Positions 7,473-14,468 of a stretch of 25,150 nt of DNA are shown here, piece after piece. Source of the DNA: Syntrophomonadaceae bacterium (lineage in GTDB: Bacteria > Bacillota > Syntrophomonadia > Syntrophomonadales > Syntrophomonadaceae); contig DUSB01000161.1 of NCBI GenBank assembly GCA_012840625.1, forward strand, positions 1 to 25,150. Reading direction: 5' to 3'. The position numbers and the translations under genes were made by a program. Every line of letters starts with the position of its first letter. Position 1 is the stretch's first letter. The notes under the pieces are model-generated. The model made no database searches and had not been told where the DNA came from. It saw only the letters and a list, made by a program, of their open reading frames with translations.

Positions 7473-7583
7473 AACTCTTTATCAAGAGCGGTTGAGGGAC
7501 GGGCCCGATGACACCCGGCAACAGCCAGAACCCTGGAAATGTGCCAATTCCTGCAGGATAATGAGTCCTGAGAGATAAGAGTT
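7473..7583 (+). promoter_or_regulatory. SAM-I (S-box) riboswitch aptamer
   Basis: The conserved S-box core is present: GAGGGAC near 7494, GGCCCGATGA, and CCCGGCAACAGCC. P3- and P4-type stems follow (CCAGAACCCTGG; CCTGCAGGATAATGAGTCCTGAGAG). P1 forms between AACTCTTTATC (7473-7483) and GATAAGAGTT (7574-7583). This class binds S-adenosylmethionine and lowers expression when SAM is plentiful. Position ahead of metY and metA fits exactly. GAGATAAGA (7572-7580), which contains part of P1, can alternatively pair with TCTTATCTC (7610-7618) in the downstream terminator hairpin, giving the switch. Confidence 0.95.
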
Positions 7584-7600
7584 CAGCAATTTGCATTGTC

Positions 7601-7640
7601 AAGGCTGTTTCTTATCTCATAGGAACAGCCTTTATAATTT
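7601..7640 (+). terminator. Riboswitch-controlled terminator ahead of metY
   Basis: An 11-bp stem, AAGGCTGTTTC (7601-7611) with GGAACAGCCTT (7622-7632) and one T-G pair, is followed by TTATAATTT. The T tract is interrupted, so termination may be leaky. Antiterminator pairing of 7610-7618 with 7572-7580 uses mostly loop bases of this hairpin. Confidence 0.82.
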
Positions 7641-7678
7641 CTCACCGGTACCGACCAATACTTAAGGAGGAATGAAGC

Positions 7679-8968
7679 TTGGATAAGAAGAAGTGGGGGT
7701 TTTCTACTCGTGCTCTGCATGGCGGCTGGGATCCCAAACCCACCGAGCCACGTATTCTACCCCTTTATCAAAGTACCACTTATTACTATGAAGATGCCGA
7801 CTATCTGGCTAAAATATTTGACCTGGAAGTAGATGACCATATGTACACCCGCATCAGCAACCCTACGGTAGCGGGATTTGAAGAACGAATTACACTGCTG
7901 GAAGGTGGGGTAGGGGCTGTGGCTACCTCCTCCGGTCAGGCAGCTAGTACCATTGCCTTGTTAAACATCTGCCAGGCCGGCCAGCATATTGTAGCTGCCA
8001 GCACTCTGTACGGAGGAACCTATACCCTGCTATCGATAACGTTTAAGCGACTTGGTATCGAGGTTAGTTTTGTTGATCCCGAAGCTCCGGCGGAAGAAAT
8101 TATGCAGGCTTTCCGTCCTGATACTCGGGCACTGTTGGCGGAAACCATTGGCAATCCCGGCCTTAATGTACTGGACTTTGAAAAATTTAGTAATATTGCT
8201 CGTTCGATGGACGTACCATTGATTATTGATAATACCTTCCCCAGTCCGTATCTATGCCGCCCGTTCGAACATGGTGCCAATATTGTGGTCCATTCAGCCA
8301 CTAAATATATTGATGGACATGCCACCAGTACGGGAGGTGTAGTAATCGACGGAGGAAATTATAACTGGGATAATGGCAAGTACCCGGAAATCACAGAACC
8401 TGATCCCAGTTATCATGGTCTGCGTTTCTGGGATAAATTTGGTCAGCAGGCTTACATCACTAAAGCCCGCTACCAGCTGGCTCGTGATCTGGGAACCTGT
8501 TTGAGCCCCTTTAATGCTTTTCTCATGCATATCGGACTGGAAACACTTTCCCTGCGGATGGCCAAGCATAGTGCCAATGCACTTGCACTGGCCCAATATC
8601 TGGAATCACACCCGCAGGTAGCATGGGTAAGCTATCCCGGTCTGGCTTCGCATCACAGTCATAAATTAGCTCAAAAATATCTACCTTTAGGCAGTGGAGG
8701 CGTCTTAACCTTTGGAGTAAAAGGCGGACTGGCGAACGGTAAAACCTTTATCAACAATGTAAAACTGGCTGCTCTGGTTATACATTTAGGTGATATTCGT
8801 ACTTCGGTCCTGCATCCAGCCAGTACTACCCACCGGCAGCTAAGCGAAGAGGAACAGCGCGCTTCGGGGGTAACCCCGGATATGATAAGGGTTTCAGTTG
8901 GTCTGGAAGATATTGATGATATCCTGGCTGATTTTGATCAGGCTCTGGAGAAAGCAAGCCACACTTAA
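7679..8968 (+). CDS. metY: O-acetylhomoserine sulfhydrylase (PLP enzyme)
   Basis: A 429-residue member of the Cys/Met metabolism PLP-dependent family. It should make homocysteine from O-acetylhomoserine and sulfide. Lys209 in SATKYIDGH is the predicted PLP-binding lysine. YTRISNPT (56-63), the SSGQAA loop (84-89) and the C-terminal SVGLEDIDDILADFDQAL are typical of the long (about 430-residue) MetY type rather than the shorter cystathionine synthases and lyases. The start is TTG 7679, 8 bases after AAGGAGG (7664-7670). The nearer ATG at 7672 opens only a four-codon frame that stops at once. Expression is under the SAM riboswitch. metA begins 40 bases downstream and its predicted acetyl specificity matches this enzyme. 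Confidence 0.94.
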   Translation: MDKKKWGFSTRALHGGWDPKPTEPRILPLYQSTTYYYEDADYLAKIFDLEVDDHMYTRISNPTVAGFEERITLLEGGVGAVATSSGQAASTIALLNICQAGQHIVAASTLYGGTYTLLSITFKRLGIEVSFVDPEAPAEEIMQAFRPDTRALLAETIGNPGLNVLDFEKFSNIARSMDVPLIIDNTFPSPYLCRPFEHGANIVVHSATKYIDGHATSTGGVVIDGGNYNWDNGKYPEITEPDPSYHGLRFWDKFGQQAYITKARYQLARDLGTCLSPFNAFLMHIGLETLSLRMAKHSANALALAQYLESHPQVAWVSYPGLASHHSHKLAQKYLPLGSGGVLTFGVKGGLANGKTFINNVKLAALVIHLGDIRTSVLHPASTTHRQLSEEEQRASGVTPDMIRVSVGLEDIDDILADFDQALEKASHT

Positions 8969-9008
8969 AAATATCCTCATAAATCATGTTAGGAAGGGTG
9001 ATATATTT

Positions 9009-9944
9009 ATGCCGATAATCATTCCACCAAATCTGCCGGCGGCAAACACACTCATCAAGGAAAATATTTTTGTTATGAATCAACCACGGGCAGTTCATCA
9101 AGATATACGCCCACTGGAAATAGCTATTGTTAATTTAATGCCTTTGAAAAGTGTTACCGAAACTCAGCTTTTGCGTCTGCTTTCCAATTTCCCTTTGCAG
9201 ATGAACATTGATTTAATTAATACCGAAACCTATACATCGCAGCACACACCAGTCGAATATTTAAAGACCTTTTATAAGACCTTCAGCGAAATTAAGGGTA
9301 AAAAATATGATGGAATGATTATTACCGGTGCGCCGGTGGAAAAAATGCGTTTTGGCGATGTAGCCTACTGGCAGGAATTAACTGCCATCATGGATTATAC
9401 CAGAGATAATGTAACCTCCACCTTCCACATCTGCTGGGCTGCACAGGCAGCATTATACTACCATTATGGTATTCATAACTATTTACTGCCCCGGAAAATG
9501 TTTGGAGTGTTCAAGCATACCGTCAACAATCGCCATTGTGAGCTTTTACGGGGGTTCGATGATGAGTTCTGGGTACCACATTCCCGCTACACAGAAATTA
9601 AACGGGAAGAAATCGAACAGGTACCTGATCTGGAAATTCTATCCGAATCCGAGGAGGCAGGGGTTTATCTGGTGGCCAGCAAGGATAAAAAATATATTTT
9701 TGTTACCGGACATTCTGAGTATGATTCCAATACCCTTAAACAGGAGTATGAAAGAGATCTGGCCAGGGGAGAAGATATACAGCTACCCCGCAATACCTTC
9801 CCCAATGATGATCCCCAGCAGGAACCGGTGGTACGCTGGCGCAGTCACGCCAATCTACTGTTTAATAATTGGTTGAATTACTATGTCTATCAAGTTACAC
9901 CCTATGATTTATATGCAGATGAAGAAAGCCAGCCAGACTTATAA
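9009..9944 (+). CDS. metA: Homoserine O-acetyltransferase, MetA type
   Basis: Activates the hydroxyl of L-homoserine in the first committed step of methionine synthesis. The 311-residue protein aligns end to end with MetA. The catalytic cysteine is Cys142 (FHICWAAQAAL), with His235 and Glu237 (FVTGHSEYD). Residue 111, in GAPVEKM, is Glu. In characterised MetA proteins Glu111 goes with acetyl-CoA use, as in Bacillus cereus, and Gly111 with succinyl-CoA use, as in Escherichia coli. I therefore call acetyltransferase although the family name is often homoserine O-succinyltransferase. This fits the adjacent metY. ATG 9009 follows AGGAAGGGTG; the frame is open upstream to 8898 inside metY, but that part lacks homology. 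Co-transcribed with metY. Confidence 0.94.
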   Translation: MPIIIPPNLPAANTLIKENIFVMNQPRAVHQDIRPLEIAIVNLMPLKSVTETQLLRLLSNFPLQMNIDLINTETYTSQHTPVEYLKTFYKTFSEIKGKKYDGMIITGAPVEKMRFGDVAYWQELTAIMDYTRDNVTSTFHICWAAQAALYYHYGIHNYLLPRKMFGVFKHTVNNRHCELLRGFDDEFWVPHSRYTEIKREEIEQVPDLEILSESEEAGVYLVASKDKKYIFVTGHSEYDSNTLKQEYERDLARGEDIQLPRNTFPNDDPQQEPVVRWRSHANLLFNNWLNYYVYQVTPYDLYADEESQPDL

Positions 9945-9965
9945 GCCGGGCTGGCTTTCTTTTTT
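9925..9965 (+). terminator. Intrinsic terminator of the metY-metA operon
   Basis: A 10-bp perfect stem, AAAGCCAGCC (9925-9934) with GGCTGGCTTT (9949-9958), is followed by CTTTTTT. The 5' arm lies inside the last codons of metA. The opposite strand has only a weak TTTCTTC tail, so it may also work partly for the convergent copper ATPase gene. Confidence 0.88.
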
Positions 9966-9981
9966 ACCAACCATATCACTG

Positions 9982-12153
9982 TTAAATAGGTACCCGGTGC
10001 AAACGCAGGGAATTGCTGACCACGCATACAGAACTGAAGGCCATGGCAGCTCCGGCAATGATGGGCGACAGAAAACCCATTGCTGCTACTGGAATACCAA
10101 TTATATTATAAAAAAAGGCCCAGAAAAGATTTTGTTTTATAATCCGTAGGGTGTTTTTTGATAGGGATAGAGCGGTGATAATGCCGCGCAGGTCGCCACT
10201 TACCAGAACCATATCTGCTGTTTCAGCGGCCACATCGGTTCCAGTCCCAATCGCAATACCCAGATCAGCAACCGCCAGGGCGGGAGCATCATTAACCCCA
10301 TCTCCCACCATAAGCACTGTTTCCCCCTGCTGCTGAATCCGCCGCACCTCTTCTGCCTTACGTTCAGGGGGTATTTCTGCCAGTACATGTTCAATCCCTA
10401 CTTGAGCTGCTATCGCCCGGGCGGTTTGCTCCCGGTCACCGCTAAGCATATAGACCTGCATCCCATTGTTTTTGAGCTTATCAACTACTGTAGCTGCCTC
10501 CTCCTTAATGGGATCTGATACCGCCAGGAGGGCTATAAGTTCGCCGTTGACAGCCAGGAACATAACCGTTTTGCCTGCCTGCTGCAGGGCAGTACTTTTC
10601 GTTTGCTGATCCTTATAAGCAATCCCCTCCCGCTCCATCAGGGCTTCATTTCCCAGTACAATATTTTTACCATGAGACTGGGCGGTGATGCCATATCCTA
10701 CTATGTTTTCAAAATGATCCGGGTCGGGAATGGTGTCCAGCCCCTGCTGAGCAGCCGCCTGCATAATAGCCTGGCTCATAGGGTGCTCGGATCTTTTCTC
10801 CGCTATAGCCGCCATAAATAGAATATCGCGAACCGAATCCCCTTGAAGTGGCAGTACATCAGTGAGCTCCGGCTGTCCCCGGGTCAGGGTACCAGTTTTA
10901 TCAAAGATAACAGCTGAAACCTTATGGGTTCTTTCCAGAATTTCTCCATTTTTAATTAAAATCCCCTGGGAAGCCCCTCGCCCCGTTCCTACCATGATGG
11001 CGGTAGGGGTAGCCAGACCCAGGGCACAGGGACAGGCAATCACCAGTACCGCTACCATACTGCGCAAAGCCAGATCAGCTGGATGCTGGTAAAGGAGATG
11101 CAGTACCAGTGTAAGCAGCGCCACCCCCAGTACCGCTGGAACAAAAACCGCCGCTACCTGATCAGCTAAACGCTGAATGGGCGCCTTATGCGTCTGGGCA
11201 TCCTCGACAATCTTAACAATACGGGACAGCATGGTATCTGCTCCCAAACGCTGTACTTCTACCAGTATGCTACCATTCTGGTTCATACTGCCCCCCACTA
11301 CGAAATCACCAGTTCTTTTTGCTATGGGCAGGCTCTCCCCTGTTAATAGAGACTCATCTACACTGGCCACTCCTTCTATCACCTGACCATCAACCGGAAT
11401 TCTCTCCCCGGGGCGTACCAGCACATGATCCCCCAGGCGCAAAGCCCTGATATCAAGCTCTTTTAATTCTGATCCTTCCTGCACCGTAGCAGTAGCAGGT
11501 TGCAGGCTGTGCAGGGCACGCAGCGATTCAGTGGTACGCCACTTGGCCTTTTCTTCCCAGTATTTACCTAGCAGAATCAAGGTAATAATGGTGGCCGAAC
11601 TCTCAAAGTAAGTATGATTCCATTCATGCAGGGCCAGTCCATTATACAGGCTATAAAAGTAGGCTGCGGTAGTACCAAGCACCACCAGAACGTCCATATT
11701 GGTTCCGCCGCTCTTCACCGCCAGATAAGCCTGTCGGTAAAAACGATATCCTATACCAAATTGAACCAGGGTGGCCAGGATAGCCTGAAAATAGAAATTC
11801 CCCAGCACTCTGCTTTCAATTCCAGTTACCATAAGAATCATGTTGGCCATCAGGGGCAGACTGAGAAACAAAGAGATCCAAAAGGTTCTGTACAGAGAGT
11901 CAAGTTCTTTGCTTTCATGAAGCGTTGCTGTATCGTCAATAGGGTAAGCTTCATAGCCAATCTTTTCGATTGCCTCCACTATCGTAGCGGGAGATAATTC
12001 TCCCCGGTAGCGAACCGAGGCTCTTCTAGTGGATAAGTTGACCGCGGCTTCCTCTACCCCCTCTATTTTTTCTAAAGCTCGTTCTACCCGGTTAACACAA
12101 GCGGCACAGCTCATCCCTTCAATTTCATAATTTTGTACTTGTTCTTGATCCAT
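9982..12153 (-). CDS. copA: Copper-exporting P1B-type ATPase
   Basis: Pumps Cu(I) out of the cytosol using ATP. The 723-residue protein has one N-terminal metal-binding domain with GMSCAAC (Cys16, Cys19), eight expected membrane helices, TGES (271-274) in the actuator domain and the ion-binding CPC motif (374-376). It also has the phosphorylated Asp418 in DKTGT, the HP pair (457-458) and GDGVNDAP (617-624). C-terminal FYN (681-683) and MAFSS (704-708) are the additional Cu(I)-site residues of the P1B-1 group, which argues against zinc or cadmium. Many relatives carry two metal-binding domains; this one has one. ATG 12153 follows AAGGAG with good spacing. No CopY, CsoR or CopZ gene is adjacent and I cannot identify an operator. 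Confidence 0.95.
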   Translation of the reverse strand: MDQEQVQNYEIEGMSCAACVNRVERALEKIEGVEEAAVNLSTRRASVRYRGELSPATIVEAIEKIGYEAYPIDDTATLHESKELDSLYRTFWISLFLSLPLMANMILMVTGIESRVLGNFYFQAILATLVQFGIGYRFYRQAYLAVKSGGTNMDVLVVLGTTAAYFYSLYNGLALHEWNHTYFESSATIITLILLGKYWEEKAKWRTTESLRALHSLQPATATVQEGSELKELDIRALRLGDHVLVRPGERIPVDGQVIEGVASVDESLLTGESLPIAKRTGDFVVGGSMNQNGSILVEVQRLGADTMLSRIVKIVEDAQTHKAPIQRLADQVAAVFVPAVLGVALLTLVLHLLYQHPADLALRSMVAVLVIACPCALGLATPTAIMVGTGRGASQGILIKNGEILERTHKVSAVIFDKTGTLTRGQPELTDVLPLQGDSVRDILFMAAIAEKRSEHPMSQAIMQAAAQQGLDTIPDPDHFENIVGYGITAQSHGKNIVLGNEALMEREGIAYKDQQTKSTALQQAGKTVMFLAVNGELIALLAVSDPIKEEAATVVDKLKNNGMQVYMLSGDREQTARAIAAQVGIEHVLAEIPPERKAEEVRRIQQQGETVLMVGDGVNDAPALAVADLGIAIGTGTDVAAETADMVLVSGDLRGIITALSLSKNTLRIIKQNLFWAFFYNIIGIPVAAMGFLSPIIAGAAMAFSSVCVVSNSLRLHRVPI

Positions 12154-12324
12154 GGCTGCTCTCCTTAAATTACAAAATGATATTAGTATAGCCTAACATA
12201 AAATGCCCGGCTATGAAATACTGGGGCCAAGATTCATAAAACTATTTCCTACATTTTGCTTTATACTATAAATAGCTTTATGACATAAATTTTCATTAAC
12301 GGTAATAAAAGGGGTGATAATGTA

Positions 12325-12816
12325 ATGTCGCCAAAGGGTAAAACAATTGAAGAATCAGCAGTTAAATTAAGCCAGATTATTCTACCAGCCCAGACCAATC
12401 CAGCGGGTACAGCTCATGGTGGTGAGCTATTGAAAATGATGGATAACTGTGCCGGTGCCTGTGCTACACGACATTCAAGAGCTATTGTCGTCACCGCGGG
12501 AATTGATAACATCAACTTCCACGCTCCAGTGATGGTAGGAAATTTGGTCACCTGTTCAGCTTACCTTACCTATGTATCAAACCGCTCCATGGAGATTGCT
12601 GTAACCATTGATGCTGAGGATTTAATGGAGGGAACCAAACAATGCTGCATGACTGCCTATTTTATTTTTGTCGCTCTGGATGAAGCGATGCAGCCTAAAC
12701 AGCTTGAACCTCTGCTTATACAAAATGAGGCGGAACGCATGGAATATGAAGCGGGTAAAGAGCGTATGGCAGCCCGTAAGGAAAGTCCCCGGGTATGCTG
12801 GCTGCCCTTATATTAA
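12325..12816 (+). CDS. Acyl-CoA thioesterase, hotdog fold (YciA/BACH type)
   Basis: A 163-residue hotdog-fold thioesterase that hydrolyses acyl-CoA to free acid and CoA. The signature NPAGTAHGGELLKMMDNCAG gives Asn25, the HGG turn (31-33) and the catalytic-type Asp40. This pattern belongs to the broad-specificity acyl-CoA hydrolase group. The strands around ITVDNINF-like GIDNINFHAPVMVGNLV are also typical. A charged C-terminal helix follows. ATG 12325 is 10 bases after AGGGG. The gene stands alone, divergent from copA and convergent with folD. Its physiological acyl-CoA cannot be told from the sequence; in a fatty-acid-using anaerobe it could recycle CoA. Confidence 0.9.
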   Translation: MSPKGKTIEESAVKLSQIILPAQTNPAGTAHGGELLKMMDNCAGACATRHSRAIVVTAGIDNINFHAPVMVGNLVTCSAYLTYVSNRSMEIAVTIDAEDLMEGTKQCCMTAYFIFVALDEAMQPKQLEPLLIQNEAERMEYEAGKERMAARKESPRVCWLPLY

Positions 12817-12825
12817 AAGCTGTTC

Positions 12826-12849
12826 GGCCGGGACAAAAACATCCCGGCC
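12826..12849. terminator. Hairpin between convergent thioesterase and folD genes
   Basis: GGCCGGGA / TCCCGGCC forms a perfect 8-bp GC-rich stem with an 8-base loop, placed between the two convergent stop codons. Flanking T tracts are poor on both strands (GTTTATAC on plus, GCTTTTAATA on minus). It is probably a shared bidirectional terminator, but the call is moderate. Confidence 0.6.
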
Positions 12850-12872
12850 ACCTGTTTATACTTCATAAAACT

Positions 12873-13691
12873 TTATGCCTGTTCAGCCAGTATGCATAGA
12901 TTGTCAAAAAGCTCGGCTACGGTAATGGTGCCTACTCCACCAGGAACAGCCGAGGCTAGGCGAGCTTTTTCCTTGGCTGCCTGACTGACATCACCCACCA
13001 TTTTCCCCTGGGCATTATAATTGGTCCCTACATCAATGACCACCATATCTTCATGTACCATGTCATCTGTAACTAGGTTCTCCCGCCCGGCAGCAACAAT
13101 CAGAATATCACTTTCCAAACTGATCTTCTTCAAGTCACGGGTGCGGCTGTGGCAGAGGGTAACGGTAGCATCTTCATCCATAAGCATCAATGCCAGAGGT
13201 GTTCCTACAATGGCACTGCGACCGATAATGGTCACCCTGGCACCTTCCAGTTCAACCTCATTACTTTTCAGCATATGGACCACCGCTTTGGGAGTAGAAG
13301 GCTTAATCCAGGCGGTACGGTTCACCAGATGGCCAAGATTCTGTACATGGATCCCTTCTACATCCTTGCCGGGATGGATGGCTTCCGTAATACGATCAGC
13401 ACTTATATGCTGGGGAAGTGGTGTTTGCAGCATAATTCCGGTAACATAATCATCCTGGTTCAAGGCTTCAATCATACGCAGTAGTTCTTCTTCGGTACAA
13501 TGTTCGGGCAGTTTGATAAGATTGCATTGTACTCCCGTATCCTCTGCAAAACGACGAATGCCTTTTACATAGGCTTGAGAGGCTGGATCCTCTCCAACAC
13601 TTACCACAGATAGGACCATGGATCTGGTGCTGGCAGCAGTCCGAACTCGCTGCTTGATTTCTTCTCGGATTTCCTTGCCATAAATTAACAC
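12873..13691 (-). CDS. folD: FolD-family methylene-THF dehydrogenase/cyclohydrolase, divergent
   Basis: FolD interconverts 5,10-methylene-, 5,10-methenyl- and 10-formyl-tetrahydrofolate with NADP+ or NAD+. The 272-residue product has the N-terminal catalytic domain and the C-terminal Rossmann domain with GRSAIVGTP (157-165) and PGGVGTIT (250-257). Gln89 (LQTPLP) and Asp110 (GKDVEG) match catalytic residues. The catalytic lysine four residues after the conserved Tyr41 is Ile45 (YVKGI). Other canonical motifs also drift: KDVEGIHVQNLG for KDVDGFHPxNxG, and PSTP for PCTP. Dehydrogenase activity may remain while cyclohydrolase activity is doubtful. I chose GTG 13691, 8 bases after GGAGG; ATG 13697 and TTG 13706 overlap or abut that site. 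It has its own extended -10 promoter. Confidence 0.9.
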   Translation of the reverse strand: MLIYGKEIREEIKQRVRTAASTRSMVLSVVSVGEDPASQAYVKGIRRFAEDTGVQCNLIKLPEHCTEEELLRMIEALNQDDYVTGIMLQTPLPQHISADRITEAIHPGKDVEGIHVQNLGHLVNRTAWIKPSTPKAVVHMLKSNEVELEGARVTIIGRSAIVGTPLALMLMDEDATVTLCHSRTRDLKKISLESDILIVAAGRENLVTDDMVHEDMVVIDVGTNYNAQGKMVGDVSQAAKEKARLASAVPGGVGTITVAELFDNLCILAEQA

Positions 13692-13750
13692 AATCATTTC
13701 CTCCAACTGCTATTTTGTAAAAAATATTTTTATATGGTTAAATCTATGGG

Positions 13751-13759
13751 ATTATATCA
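13751..13759 (-). promoter_or_regulatory. Extended -10 promoter of folD
   Basis: The minus strand reads TGATATAAT, a perfect extended -10 (TATAAT at 13756-13751). The -35 hexamer at ideal spacing (TTTCTA) is poor, as is common for extended -10 promoters. The start would be about 50 bases before the folD start codon. Confidence 0.6.
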
Positions 13760-13821
13760 CATCTAAAGCTAAATAGAAAGAAGCAGGTGGTATAAGGCGG
13801 CTTACCCTCTGCTGCTGGAAC

Positions 13822-14169
13822 TTAAAATGCGGCAATAAGATGATGAAGGGCGGGAGGCTGCCGGGAGAAATCAATGCTTATCACATCAAAGCGGATCTCT
13901 TCATAATAGCTGGAATTCCCACTTAGATAATGCAAGGATGCTTTACGTATATGGGCAATCTTAGTGCTGGTAATGGCCTCTTCCGGATGGCCATATTTGA
14001 AACTGCGACGTGATTTCACTTCGACAAAAACAATGTTTTTTTGGTGGGTACAGATGATATCAATTTCCCCGTAGCGGGTACGGTAATTTCGTTCCAGAAT
14101 ATGATATCCCTGCTTTTGCAGGAATTGTACTGCCAGGTCTTCACCTTTCGCACCTAATGTTTTCTTCAC
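13822..14169 (-). CDS. yraN: YraN/UPF0102 family nuclease-like protein
   Basis: A 115-residue protein with the restriction-endonuclease-like fold of the UPF0102 family. Conserved residues are Glu10 (GAKGEDLA), Asp37 in GEIDII (34-39) and Glu50/Lys52 in FVEVK. These form the expected metal-binding nuclease site. The cellular role of the family is not established. Its start overlaps the stop of the preceding FlhB-like gene by 4 bases (ATGA type), so the two are translationally coupled. It is the last gene of the oxidoreductase-rnhB operon. No strong terminator is visible, although an imperfect hairpin at about 13783-13818 follows. Confidence 0.92.
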   Translation of the reverse strand: MKKTLGAKGEDLAVQFLQKQGYHILERNYRTRYGEIDIICTHQKNIVFVEVKSRRSFKYGHPEEAITSTKIAHIRKASLHYLSGNSSYYEEIRFDVISIDFSRQPPALHHLIAAF

Positions 14170-14450
14170 CTTAACCTCCCCCTATAGCGCTGATCCATGG
14201 CATAAATATGAGCCAGTATTTCTGCTACCACGGTATAAAGTTCCGGAGGAATCTGGGTATATAAATCAAGAGCCATAAGATACTCTGCCATTTCTTCATC
14301 CTGACGGATAGGTACCCCACTTTCACGGGCTATTTGTTCAATCCGTTCTGCCAGATAGCCCTGTCCTTTGGCAGTTATAAGCGGGGCTGTATCTTGCTCC
14401 GGGTTATAACGGAGTGCTACCGCCTGGGCTCGTTCTCTTTTCTCAGTCAT
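14166..14450 (-). CDS. FlhB C-terminal-domain-like protein (YlqH type)
   Basis: A 94-residue soluble protein equal to the cytoplasmic domain of the flagellar export switch FlhB (EscU/YscU family) without its membrane part. The segment AVALRYNPEQDTAPLITAKGQGYLAERIEQIARESGVPI follows the FlhB pattern. The self-cleaving NPTH motif is replaced by NPEQ, so autocleavage is not expected. Bacillus subtilis has the homologue ylqH at the same place after rnhB and ylqG. The function is unknown. I chose ATG 14450, 8 bases after GGAGG; ATG 14456 is too close to it. It is preceded within 18 bases by the FliK-like gene and overlaps yraN. Confidence 0.87.
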   Translation of the reverse strand: MTEKRERAQAVALRYNPEQDTAPLITAKGQGYLAERIEQIARESGVPIRQDEEMAEYLMALDLYTQIPPELYTVVAEILAHIYAMDQRYRGRLR

Positions 14451-14468
14451 TAGCATGACCTCCTCTGG

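Noticed and set aside
9466..9876. 136-codon frame within metA on the same strand
   Set aside because: metA is intact and well conserved across this stretch, so the second frame is incidental.
13783..13818. Imperfect hairpin after yraN as an intrinsic terminator
   Set aside because: The stem needs several bulges and the following tract (TTCTTTCTATTT) is not a clean T run; left uncalled.
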